In this document: piece after piece, positions 1-5,504 of the stretch
Layout: each line of letters starts with the position of its first letter
Numbering within the stretch: position 1 is the first letter of the stretch
Assembly: GCA_012523605.1 (NCBI GenBank)
Contig: JAAYTY010000020.1
Span: 1-7,487, forward strand
DNA length: 7,487 bases
Source: Candidatus Fermentibacterota bacterium
GTDB lineage: Bacteria; Fermentibacterota; Fermentibacteria; Fermentibacterales; Fermentibacteraceae
Direction: 5' to 3'
Notes under the pieces: model-generated
Database searches by the model: none
The model's input: the letters and a program-made list of their open reading frames with translations, nothing else
What the model was told of the DNA's origin: nothing
Program-made: the position numbers and the translations under genes

Positions 1-154
1 GATGGCTGAACAGGATCACCCATTTCCCCTTGAAGTCATCGGGAAAGCTTATCGTGCCCTGGGTCGTCATGGCGGTGAACGCAGGGGCCGGCTCGCCGAT
101 GAGGGGTATCCTCGGGCTATCCTCTCTGCAGCAGGTTTCTCTGTCCTCGCACAT
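1..154 (-). CDS. Peroxiredoxin (AhpC/TSA family, Prx6-like), N-terminal part, cut by the window edge
   Basis: A thiol peroxidase that would reduce hydrogen peroxide and organic hydroperoxides in the cytoplasm. Reading leftward from the ATG at 154-152, the 51 visible codons begin MCEDRETCCRED and continue through PLIGEPAPAFTAMTTQG and FPDDFKGKWVILFSH. The last stretch is the conserved peroxiredoxin segment just before the peroxidatic PxxxTxxC motif, so the catalytic cysteine lies outside the window. The start is supported by a strong GGGGAGGA Shine-Dalgarno sequence about 6 bases upstream. An ATG at 160 is in another frame and gives no peroxiredoxin sequence. The N-terminus carries three cysteines (residues 2, 8 and 9) ahead of the conserved domain, so they are not the usual catalytic residues; a role in metal or redox sensing is only a guess. 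The gene lies on the same strand as the upstream Asp-box gene but 218 bases away, so it probably has its own promoter. The family call is firm; the Prx6 versus AhpC subclass is not. Confidence 0.9.
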   Translation of the reverse strand, partial: MCEDRETCCREDSPRIPLIGEPAPAFTAMTTQGTISFPDDFKGKWVILFSH

Positions 155-155
155 T

Positions 156-227
156 TCATTCCTCCCCGATTGCATGAGTCACTTCGACGTCGCCCTGTCC
201 GTGGGCCGCCTTTGCAATGCCGGACAT
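156..227 (-). CDS. Possible 23-residue ORF directly upstream of the peroxiredoxin gene
   Basis: A short ORF reading MSGIAKAAHGQGDVEVTHAI then GEE. It is preceded by GGAGGAG ending 3 bases before its ATG. Its TGA stop (158-156) lies one base before the peroxiredoxin ATG at 154 and next to that gene's ribosome binding site. Such spacing allows translational coupling. I recognise no family, and the frame is open further upstream, so this could equally be chance coding potential in a GC-rich leader. No function is proposed. Confidence 0.25.
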   Translation of the reverse strand: MSGIAKAAHGQGDVEVTHAIGEE

Positions 228-300
228 GCACTCCTCCGCAGGGATATGCCGGGTGAGCGGTCGCATCCGCATGGGAGCCGGCGCCAACCCTCCTGCAGGC

Positions 301-329
301 ATCCTATGGCGAAGGCGTTCCGACGGCAA
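301..329 (-). promoter_or_regulatory. Candidate sigma70-type promoter for the peroxiredoxin gene
   Basis: On the minus strand TTGCCG (329-324) and TAGGAT (306-301) are separated by exactly 17 bases. Each matches the consensus hexamer at four of six positions. Transcription would start near 294, giving a leader of about 140 bases before the peroxiredoxin ATG. The hexamers are mediocre, so this is only a candidate. The rest of 155-372 shows one weak 5-bp hairpin (GCTTC/GAAGC around 332-345), without a U run, as a possible end for the Asp-box transcript. Confidence 0.25.
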
Positions 330-372
330 GGCTTCTGATGAAGCAGGCCCGGCCGCCAGGTCGGGCGAGAGA

Positions 373-2583
373 TCATGGGGGCCCTGAAAGCAGGACCACA
401 TCATCGGAAACGAATCCATCCGGACAGGAGAAGGAACAGCAGTACACGCCGGAGGAAAGCCCTTCCACGGTTTCTACATCCCCCGGCGAGAACATCCTCT
501 CGCCGCTTGTGTAAACAAGCCTGCCGGACAGGTCGAAGACGAGTATCTCGCCCTGGACCGATCGCTCCAGATCGACCTCCAGAGTGATCACTCCACGTGC
601 CGGGTTGGAGCGCGCCCTGAGAAACCGGTCACTTCGTCTCTCTCCGGGCTCGGTTCCTGAGGCGCCGTCGTCCAGCCGGACGATTCCCCCGCCGTAGGTG
701 CTGGCGACGAGCTTTCCCCCTGCGACTGCCAGTGGGCCGGATCCGTAGATGTGCGTAGTTCCCAGGTTTCCGGTGAGTTCCATCCAGGTCTCCCCCAGAT
801 CGGAAGACACCCATGCAGAACCGTGCTGAGCACACGCGCTGTCCAGTTCGGCGCCGCTCAGGCCGACGAACAGAAGTCCGCCGACTGAAAGCACGCCGTC
901 GAGGTTCAGCGGAAGTTCCCACGGCCCTGTCACATCGATCGTGCCCGAAGGAGTGAGACGGTATAGATGCCCCATCTCGCCTCCGGCGAACACATCGCTC
1001 CCCACGAGTCCGATCGTGCGGATGGAAACGCCCGGGAGCCTCCAGAGGCTCCATGTTTCGCCGTCGTCCAGGCTTCGGTACACTCCGCCGGGCGTGCCTG
1101 CATAGGCTGTCTGCCCTCCCAGCGCGAATGCGACGCACGCCGCCAGCGTGTCGAGCACCTTTTCGAAGAAGTAACCGCCGTCCGTGCTTCTGTAGAGGCC
1201 CTGGGAGGAGGTGTCGAGGTCGTACTCCGACTCCAGCATGACAAGGGGCGCGTCAGGATCCACAGCGACATCGAAGATCACCCTGCGGCCCGGACGGATG
1301 CACGACCAGGTCGAGCCTCCGTCGTCGGACCTGAAGAGTCCTTCCGCGAAGGTGCCGAAATAGACAGCGTCACCTCCCGGAGGCCTGAAGTCGACTGTCA
1401 GCCCATGGGCGGCAGGCCCCGTTCGCTGCCAGGAGGCACCCTGGTCGGTACTCTCGAAGAGCCCGGGCAGGTTCCAGCAGTCGTTGTAGCTTCCCAGCGA
1501 TGAGGCCAGGAGCCTGTCAGGATCAGACGGATCGACGGCTATGCCCGTCATGAACGCAGACATGGGCGCCGACTGCAAAGACCGCCAGGAGGCTCCTCCG
1601 TCCAGGGACACGACCGGGGAGGCGTTGGCGAGCAGGCCGCACCATACTGTGTCGCCCTCAGCCTCGAGTCCCATCACGAGGATGCTGTCGGAAAGCGGGG
1701 GAGAAACAACGCTGACCCATGCGCCGGATTGGGAGCTGAACTTCACCAGATCGACGACCAGCGAAGCATAGACTTCGACGGGATAAGTTCGCGCAATGTC
1801 CACGTCGAAGCAGAACTGACCGGGGAGGAATCCGTAGAAGGAGGCTCCGGTATCGGTGCTGAGATAGATCCCGTCGCCGAGGGTGGCTGCCGCCACGATG
1901 GGGCCGCAGGCATCGATCTGCCAGACCACCGCATCCGCCGGAATGTCGGTCACTGGAGCCCAGCCGGTGTCCGACCCCGTCTTCCACAGCCCGGAGCCGT
2001 GTGTCCCGGCGAAGACCTTGCCGTTCGCTGCCCTTGCAATGCACGGGACCGTCATTCCCTGAAGCCCGGCAGGGAACCACGAGATGCCCCCGTCGGAGCT
2101 GGCGAAGACTCCGTTCCCAGGCCTGGCGGGATCTCCCCCCGGATCCATGCCTGTCGAGATCAGGAGCGATTCGGCGTCCGGGGAACAGATCACGACTCCG
2201 GATACTCTCATTTCCGACATGCCCGAAAGGCCGCCGGTGCGCTGTTCCCAGGTCGAGCCTCCGTCGTCGGACCTCATCAGTCCCCACCGGCCGTAGGCAT
2301 CGCAGGCGAACACAACTTCGGGATCGAAGGGCGAGATTTCGATCGTCCAGCCCGTCATATCCTTCAGCCCCGACGAAATGCATTGCCACGTGGCTCCGCC
2401 GTCCGGAGTCCTCCACAGGCCGCCGGAATCGTCACTGCCCGCGATCACGGTGGTGCCGGCAAACGCGAAGTCCTTGAAGTAACCGCCTTCCGGGCCGATG
2501 CGGGACCAGAACTGCGCATCAGCCGACGATACCTGGAAGAACGCGACAAGGAAGCAGAGAGCGGCCTGAAGTACACGTTCCAT
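373..2583 (-). CDS. Exported Asp-box (BNR/sortilin-like) beta-propeller protein with C-terminal sorting-type domain
   Basis: A 736-residue secreted protein of unknown substrate. Residues 1-23 form a signal peptide (hydrophobic core ALCFLVAFF, probable cleavage after ADA). The body carries about ten Asp boxes of the form S-x-D-x-G-x-x-W, for example TPDGGATW near 59-66 and RSDDGGSTW near 104-112, plus SSDGGISW, SLDGGASW, STDQGASW, SLDDGETW and SSDLGETW. These mark beta-propeller blades as in sialidases, sortilin and photosystem assembly proteins. The last 80 or so residues (NPARGVITLEV, ILVFDLSGRLVYTSG, GLSSGVY) resemble the FlgD-Ig-like or type IX secretion sorting domains common in FCB bacteria, although the very end lacks the usual lysine-rich strand. 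I chose the ATG at 2583 because AGGAG lies 5 bases upstream and a signal peptide follows; the frame stays open to 3327, but that part is antisense to the methyltransferase. No glycosidase catalytic motif is evident, so an enzymatic role cannot be assigned. Confidence 0.9.
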   Translation of the reverse strand: MERVLQAALCFLVAFFQVSSADAQFWSRIGPEGGYFKDFAFAGTTVIAGSDDSGGLWRTPDGGATWQCISSGLKDMTGWTIEISPFDPEVVFACDAYGRWGLMRSDDGGSTWEQRTGGLSGMSEMRVSGVVICSPDAESLLISTGMDPGGDPARPGNGVFASSDGGISWFPAGLQGMTVPCIARAANGKVFAGTHGSGLWKTGSDTGWAPVTDIPADAVVWQIDACGPIVAAATLGDGIYLSTDTGASFYGFLPGQFCFDVDIARTYPVEVYASLVVDLVKFSSQSGAWVSVVSPPLSDSILVMGLEAEGDTVWCGLLANASPVVSLDGGASWRSLQSAPMSAFMTGIAVDPSDPDRLLASSLGSYNDCWNLPGLFESTDQGASWQRTGPAAHGLTVDFRPPGGDAVYFGTFAEGLFRSDDGGSTWSCIRPGRRVIFDVAVDPDAPLVMLESEYDLDTSSQGLYRSTDGGYFFEKVLDTLAACVAFALGGQTAYAGTPGGVYRSLDDGETWSLWRLPGVSIRTIGLVGSDVFAGGEMGHLYRLTPSGTIDVTGPWELPLNLDGVLSVGGLLFVGLSGAELDSACAQHGSAWVSSDLGETWMELTGNLGTTHIYGSGPLAVAGGKLVASTYGGGIVRLDDGASGTEPGERRSDRFLRARSNPARGVITLEVDLERSVQGEILVFDLSGRLVYTSGERMFSPGDVETVEGLSSGVYCCSFSCPDGFVSDDVVLLSGPP

Positions 2584-2607
2584 CCCAGCTCCTGTCAAAT
2601 CCCCCAT

Positions 2608-2672
2608 GGGACATCCGGACCGGTCGGATTGCGATGTCCGAAGCACGATCCTCCACGGGAGGCGGGACATCC
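2608..2672. promoter_or_regulatory. Three copies of GGACATC between divergent genes; possible operator or leader hairpin
   Basis: GGACATC occurs at 2609-2615 and 2665-2671, and as its reverse complement GATGTCC at 2633-2639. The first and third copies extend to GGGACATCC. The first and inverted copies could form a 7-bp stem with a 17-base loop in the leader of the Asp-box gene. Alternatively they could be half-sites for a regulator acting on both divergent genes. Copy centres are about 24 and 32 bases apart, which is not regular helical phasing. This is inference from repetition alone. Confidence 0.3.
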
Positions 2673-2696
2673 CGGATTCGTTCGGTATCCATGAAT

Positions 2697-2724
2697 ATGA
2701 CAATCGTTTCAGACAAGGTATATT
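2697..2724 (+). promoter_or_regulatory. Sigma70-like promoter of the methyltransferase gene
   Basis: ATGACA (2697-2702) and TATATT (2719-2724) are separated by 16 bases, and each matches the sigma70 hexamer at five of six positions. It lies in the most AT-rich patch of the divergent region. Transcription would start near 2731. That is downstream of the upstream-most in-frame GTG at 2728 and favours the ATG at 2782 as the translation start, with a leader of about 50 bases. Confidence 0.45.
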
Positions 2725-2781
2725 TGTGTGTCGCTTTCGGGGAATCGTTCCCCCCTCTCTCTTCCCGATTGGATTTTTTCC

Positions 2782-3678
2782 ATGCTTCCCAACAGCCTCG
2801 TGTACCGCCTCGCGATGAGGGCAAGACGTCCGGTGATACGCAGATGGTACGACCTGATGTCCAGGATCGATCGCCACGACACGATGATATTCATGAACTA
2901 CGGCTGGGCCGATCTCGAAACTTCCAATCCATCCATCCCTCTGGAAGCCGGCGATGAGAGAGATCGTTACTGCATCCAGCTCTACGAACAGGTGGCTGGC
3001 GCAGTGGACCTCAGGGACAGGGACGTGCTGGAGATCGGCTGTGGACGAGGGGGCGGCGCTTCCTGGGTGATGCGCAGGTTCGGACCGCGTACGATGACGG
3101 GGCTCGATCTGTCGCCTGTCGGTGTGGAGTACTGCCGCCGGCGTCACTGCATGCCGGGTCTGTCTTTCGTTACGGGCGACGCCGAGGCGATGGGCTTCGA
3201 GCCGGAATCGTTCGATGCAGTCCTGAACATCGAGTCGTCCCACTGCTATGGTTCGATGGAACGGTTCCTTGCCGGCGTTTTCAGGGTGCTGAGGCCAGGG
3301 GGGCACTTCCTCTACACCGACTACCATTCTCCGGAGAAGCTGGAACAGGTCCGGCTGCTCACAGGGGCATCGGGCTTCGAGACCATATCCGAGGAAGACA
3401 TCAGCTCGAACGTAGTGAGAGCTCTGGAGCTTGATGACGAGCGCAAGTCGGTTCTCATCGACAGGCTGGTTCCCGGGATTCTAAGGGGCCTGTTCCGCGA
3501 GTTCGCGGGGATGCAGGGAACTTCGACCTTCAACGGGGCTCTGCGCAGCGGGGAGAAGATCTATTCCCGCTTCGTCCTGAGAGCACCCGGGGAGGACAGA
3601 TCCGCGAGCCGACCGGCTGATGACGCGCGCCTCACATCGGGAGCCGGCATGATTCCACAGGAACAGGCTGCGATCTGA
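2782..3678 (+). CDS. Class I SAM-dependent methyltransferase, similar to phthiotriol/phenolphthiotriol dimycocerosate methyltransferases
   Basis: A 298-residue soluble methyltransferase that transfers a methyl group from S-adenosylmethionine, probably to a lipid or polyketide hydroxyl. It has the class I Rossmann motifs in order: motif I VLEIGCGRGGGAS near 82-94, the acidic residue after strand 2 in GLDLS (Asp109), GDAE near 132, a NIESSHCY segment near 149 and LRPGGHFLYTD near 170-180. The N-terminal RRWYDLM and MNYGW, and the LEA-DE-R segment before motif I, also follow the pattern I recall for the mycobacterial phthiotriol O-methyltransferase. The last 30 or so residues are a low-complexity tail. 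The frame allows a GTG start at 2728 (316 residues), but a promoter overlaps that GTG, and the ATG at 2782 gives a length like the family. Its ribosome site is weak (GGA, 8 bases upstream). The fold is certain; the substrate is inferred from memory of one family and is unproven. Confidence 0.87.
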   Translation: MLPNSLVYRLAMRARRPVIRRWYDLMSRIDRHDTMIFMNYGWADLETSNPSIPLEAGDERDRYCIQLYEQVAGAVDLRDRDVLEIGCGRGGGASWVMRRFGPRTMTGLDLSPVGVEYCRRRHCMPGLSFVTGDAEAMGFEPESFDAVLNIESSHCYGSMERFLAGVFRVLRPGGHFLYTDYHSPEKLEQVRLLTGASGFETISEEDISSNVVRALELDDERKSVLIDRLVPGILRGLFREFAGMQGTSTFNGALRSGEKIYSRFVLRAPGEDRSASRPADDARLTSGAGMIPQEQAAI

Positions 3679-3857
3679 GCCGGGAGAAGCCCGTCGGCAT
3701 TCCGCACGGGAGAACAGGTTTCGATTCTCCGTTCCGACTTCACACAAGTAGTGACAGGACCGTCCTGACAAGCCAATGAATGCGGGCGCGCGGCAGACCC
3801 CGTCATACGATGCCGGCCGGGGCTGTACGGACTCGCAGCTCGCGGCATGAGAGGCAT
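3679..3857. other. Convergent intergenic region with weak hairpins, no clear terminator
   Basis: The methyltransferase and cysteine synthase genes end facing each other here. Three small inverted repeats are visible: GCCGGG with CCC...GGC just after the methyltransferase stop (3679-3698); ACGG-G-AGAA with TTCTCCGT (3706-3714 with 3725-3732, one bulged base); and CAGGA-CCG-TCCTG (3755-3767). None is followed by a run of T on either strand, so a classic intrinsic terminator is not evident. I see no coding signal. Confidence 0.35.
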
Positions 3858-4763
3858 TCAGACATAGTTGAACCCGTGGTCGGGAAACAGGGTCAGGACC
3901 AGCCCTCCCGAACGTTTCCCGATGCGCACCGCCGCGGCCATCGCGGCACCGCTCGACGGGCCCACGGGGATTCCGGTCATTCGGCGTATCGCACCGCTCC
4001 ACCACGCGGCTTCTTCGGCTTCCACCTCCTCCAGCGGCACATCCGAGAGTCTGGCATGCAGGGGGGCCGAACCGGCGTCGATGCGACGCATTCCGGGGAT
4101 GCCCCGGTCTGTCGCAGGAACAACGCCCGTGACGCTCATCCAGGGGAATCTCCCCTCCAGCGCCTCCCGCAGGCCGATGAGCGTGCCCCCCGTGCCGACC
4201 GCCAGAACCAGCGAATCCGGGACCAGGCCTTCGAGCTGGGCGATCACCTCGGGGCCGGTGGAGAGCAGGTGGGCTTCGATGTTCAGGTCGCTGCCATGCT
4301 GGTCAAGGAACACATGCCCCTTGCGTCCGGAAACGGCTTCCAGGGCTCTCGCCCTTGCCCCGCCGGTGCCCTCCCCCGCGGGCGTAGGCACGACAGTCGC
4401 GCCGAACGCCCTCATCCTTTCGACACGGACCGGTGAAGCATCCTCGGGTACGAACAACAAGGCTTGCAGGCCTCTCTCCTGAGCGGCCATGGCTACACTC
4501 ACGGCCGTGTTGCCCGACGAAGCCTCGACCAGGACCGGGGCGGTCTCGTCGGCCCACGAAGCCAGCGTGCCCGACACCAGGCGCCGCGCCACCCTGTCCT
4601 TTACCGAGAGCCCCGGGTTGAGCGATTCAATCTTTGCGAGGATCCTGTAGCCGGAAGCGGTCTCCGGCGTCACGTCCGCCAGAGGAGTTGCAAGACAGCC
4701 GGGGTGCAGTCCGGCGCTGATCGGAATGCGATTCGGTCGTCTCTCGAGTGTCCCGGTTCCCAT
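3858..4763 (-). CDS. cysM: PLP-dependent cysteine synthase (CysK/CysM family)
   Basis: A 301-residue fold-type II PLP enzyme that makes cysteine from O-acetylserine (or a related activated serine) and a sulfur donor in the cytoplasm. Visible features are NPGLSVKDR with the Schiff-base lysine at Lys55, the substrate loop ASSGNTA at 81-87, LDQ...N-x-x-AH...STGPE near 153-172, the phosphate-binding GTGGT at 190-194, and GPSSGA near 268-273, whose serine contacts the pyridine nitrogen. Length matches the family (300-310). The substrate loop reads SSGNTA where TSGNTG is usual, so the last glycine is alanine. The ATG at 4763 has AAAGGAG 6 bases upstream; the frame is open to 4904, but that extension has no family similarity. 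The gene is preceded by a cysteine-codon leader and terminator, which independently supports a cysteine-biosynthetic role. CysK and CysM cannot be separated with certainty here, so the symbol is tentative. Confidence 0.9.
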   Translation of the reverse strand: MGTGTLERRPNRIPISAGLHPGCLATPLADVTPETASGYRILAKIESLNPGLSVKDRVARRLVSGTLASWADETAPVLVEASSGNTAVSVAMAAQERGLQALLFVPEDASPVRVERMRAFGATVVPTPAGEGTGGARARALEAVSGRKGHVFLDQHGSDLNIEAHLLSTGPEVIAQLEGLVPDSLVLAVGTGGTLIGLREALEGRFPWMSVTGVVPATDRGIPGMRRIDAGSAPLHARLSDVPLEEVEAEEAAWWSGAIRRMTGIPVGPSSGAAMAAAVRIGKRSGGLVLTLFPDHGFNYV

Positions 4764-4813
4764 GATCCGCTCCTTTGTCCGGTGCCTTCCGCCTCGAATG
4801 AACCCCCTCCCCC

Positions 4814-4897
4814 GCAGGCACACGGACACGCACAGGGCTCCGATCGAACGGGAAGCGTTCCAGCGATTCCGCCTGACGGACCCTGCATGTCGTTCAT
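4814..4897 (-). promoter_or_regulatory. Second cysteine-codon cluster in the cysteine synthase leader (possible upstream ORF)
   Basis: Between the terminator and the synthase start, an ATG at 4897 with AGAGGA 7 bases upstream opens an ORF starting MNDMQGPSGG. Its residues 21-28 read PCACPCAC, four cysteine codons at 4834-4814. The ORF continues to 4670, overlapping the start of the synthase gene in another frame. GTGCCT (4821-4816), overlapping the last cysteine codons, can pair with AGGCAC (4787-4782), just upstream of the synthase ribosome binding site. A stalled ribosome could therefore alter folding near that site. The TGT/TGC alternation may also be chance in GC-rich sequence. Confidence 0.22.
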
Positions 4898-4931
4898 CTG
4901 GCATTCCTCTCAGTCATTGCCGGGATAACGG

Positions 4932-4952
4932 AAAACCCGCCTGAGGCGGGTT
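4932..4952 (-). terminator. Intrinsic terminator in the cysteine synthase leader (attenuator)
   Basis: Read on the minus strand, AACCCGCC (4952-4945), a TCA loop and GGCGGGTT (4941-4934) form a perfect 8-bp hairpin. The run of four T (4935-4932) completes an intrinsic terminator. It lies about 30 bases after the stop of the cysteine-rich leader peptide and 168 bases before the synthase start, so it would stop transcripts before the structural gene. On the plus strand the hairpin is followed only by TTGCGG, so the minus direction is favoured. The T run is short, so termination may be partial. Confidence 0.75.
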
Positions 4953-4982
4953 GCGGCGTCTGCCGGGTATCGCCCCCGCCTC
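4943..4982 (-). promoter_or_regulatory. Antiterminator alternative to the attenuator hairpin
   Basis: GAGGCGGG (4982-4975), starting at the base right after the leader stop codon, is perfectly complementary over 8 bases to CCCGCCTC (4950-4943), the 5' arm plus loop of the terminator. An inner GGCG (4974-4971) with CGCC (4958-4955) can add four pairs. This fold and the terminator are mutually exclusive. A ribosome at the leader stop would cover 4982-4975 and let the terminator form; one stalled on the cysteine codons 15 or more bases upstream would leave it free. Confidence 0.55.
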
Positions 4983-5015
4983 CTAGCCGGTCCTCCCGCA
5001 ACAGCAGATTGCCAT
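4983..5015 (-). CDS. Cysteine-rich leader peptide MAICCCGRTG of a cysteine-responsive attenuator
   Basis: A ten-codon ORF whose codons 4-6 are TGC TGT TGC, three consecutive cysteines, ending in TAG at 4985-4983. AGGAG lies 4 bases before the ATG, and an AAGGA sits just upstream. A promoter at 5040-5069 would start the transcript near 5033. The ORF is followed by an antiterminator/terminator pair and then the cysteine synthase gene on the same strand. It most probably acts in cis: scarce Cys-tRNA stalls the ribosome on codons 4-6 and allows read-through, while ample Cys-tRNA lets it reach the stop and favours termination. The same logic is known for trp, his and leu leaders, and polycysteine leader ORFs acting as cysteine-responsive attenuators have been described in mycobacteria. 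The peptide itself probably has no trans function. Confidence 0.72.
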   Translation of the reverse strand: MAICCCGRTG

Positions 5016-5039
5016 TGTTCTCCTATCCTTCGAAAGGCA

Positions 5040-5069
5040 AGAATAGATGAACGCCGGATGACATGTCAA
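5040..5069 (-). promoter_or_regulatory. Sigma70-type promoter of the cysteine leader and cysteine synthase
   Basis: On the minus strand a perfect TTGACA (5069-5064) is followed after 18 bases by TATTCT (5045-5040; four of six matches, including the conserved T, A and final T). Transcription would start near 5033, about 18 bases before the leader peptide ATG. Its position directly upstream of the leader's ribosome binding site strengthens the call. Confidence 0.65.
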
Positions 5070-5504
5070 CGGCGACACCAGTATGGAAGCGCCGATCGAT
5101 CCTGAGGGGACCGGCGGCTCGACCCGGCCGTCACCGGAGTTCATCGGCTCCGGACCTCTCGCGGCGGTGCATTCCGGCAGGAACACCACGCGGGCGGGGT
5201 GGTTCCGGAAGAGTGCGTCCGTTCCGGAGCCCATGCCGGCGGACTCCGGCGAAGACGGGGTCCAGACGATCCATGCCCGCGGATCAGCCCGGACTGTCGC
5301 TCGGGCACAGGTTCGAGAATGAAGACGCGGGCGAAGTCCAGATTCTCGTCGGACCACCCGGCTCCATGCCCTGCATCCCCCGGGCACGGATGTTATTTTC
5401 GTCGAGCCGGAGCCCTTGCAGCTGCCCGCGCGGATCCTCGTTTCTCTGGTGCGAGCCGTGCACCCGGCACGGTCTCTCGGTTCCGGGGAGGGAAGACAGG
5501 CACG
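5070..5504. other. Non-coding stretch upstream of the cyclase-STAND gene with nested inverted repeats
   Basis: No ORF here has a convincing start, ribosome binding site or family similarity. An ORF at 5083-5322 lacks all three. The notable content is a set of inverted repeats: GGCTCCGGA (5146-5154) with TCCGGAGCC (5223-5231), and inside it GGAA-CA-CCAC pairing with GTGGTTCC around a GCGGGCGGG loop. The core (C/T)CCGG recurs about six times between 5130 and 5240. An AT-rich TATTTT (5394-5399) could be a -10 box for the downstream gene but has no matching -35. Confidence 0.3.

Noticed and set aside
2..338. Plus-strand ORFs of 84 and 102 residues at the left edge
   Set aside because: No similarity or ribosome site; the minus strand encodes an unmistakable peroxiredoxin N-terminus.
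1729..2694. 321-residue plus-strand ORF
   Set aside because: It is antisense to the Asp-box gene, with no recognisable domain; the opposite strand reads through repeated Asp boxes.
2584..3327. N-terminal extension of the Asp-box protein to a 984-residue ORF
   Set aside because: The extra 248 residues are antisense to the clear methyltransferase gene and carry no family similarity. A signal peptide and ribosome binding site mark the start at 2583.
3780..4482. Plus-strand ORFs of 218 and 204 residues over the cysteine synthase gene
   Set aside because: They are antisense shadows; the minus strand has all cysteine synthase motifs in one frame.
4764..4904. In-frame N-terminal extension of cysteine synthase to 348 residues
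   Set aside because: The 47 extra residues have no family counterpart, and a strong AAAGGAG precedes the ATG at 4763.
4931..4955. Terminator for a plus-strand transcript
   Set aside because: On the plus strand the hairpin is followed by TTGCGG, with no T run and no plus-strand gene ending nearby; the minus-strand reading has TTTT and a leader ORF.
5083..5322. 79-residue plus-strand ORF in the intergenic region
   Set aside because: No Shine-Dalgarno sequence, no recognisable domain, and composition typical of chance GC-rich frames.
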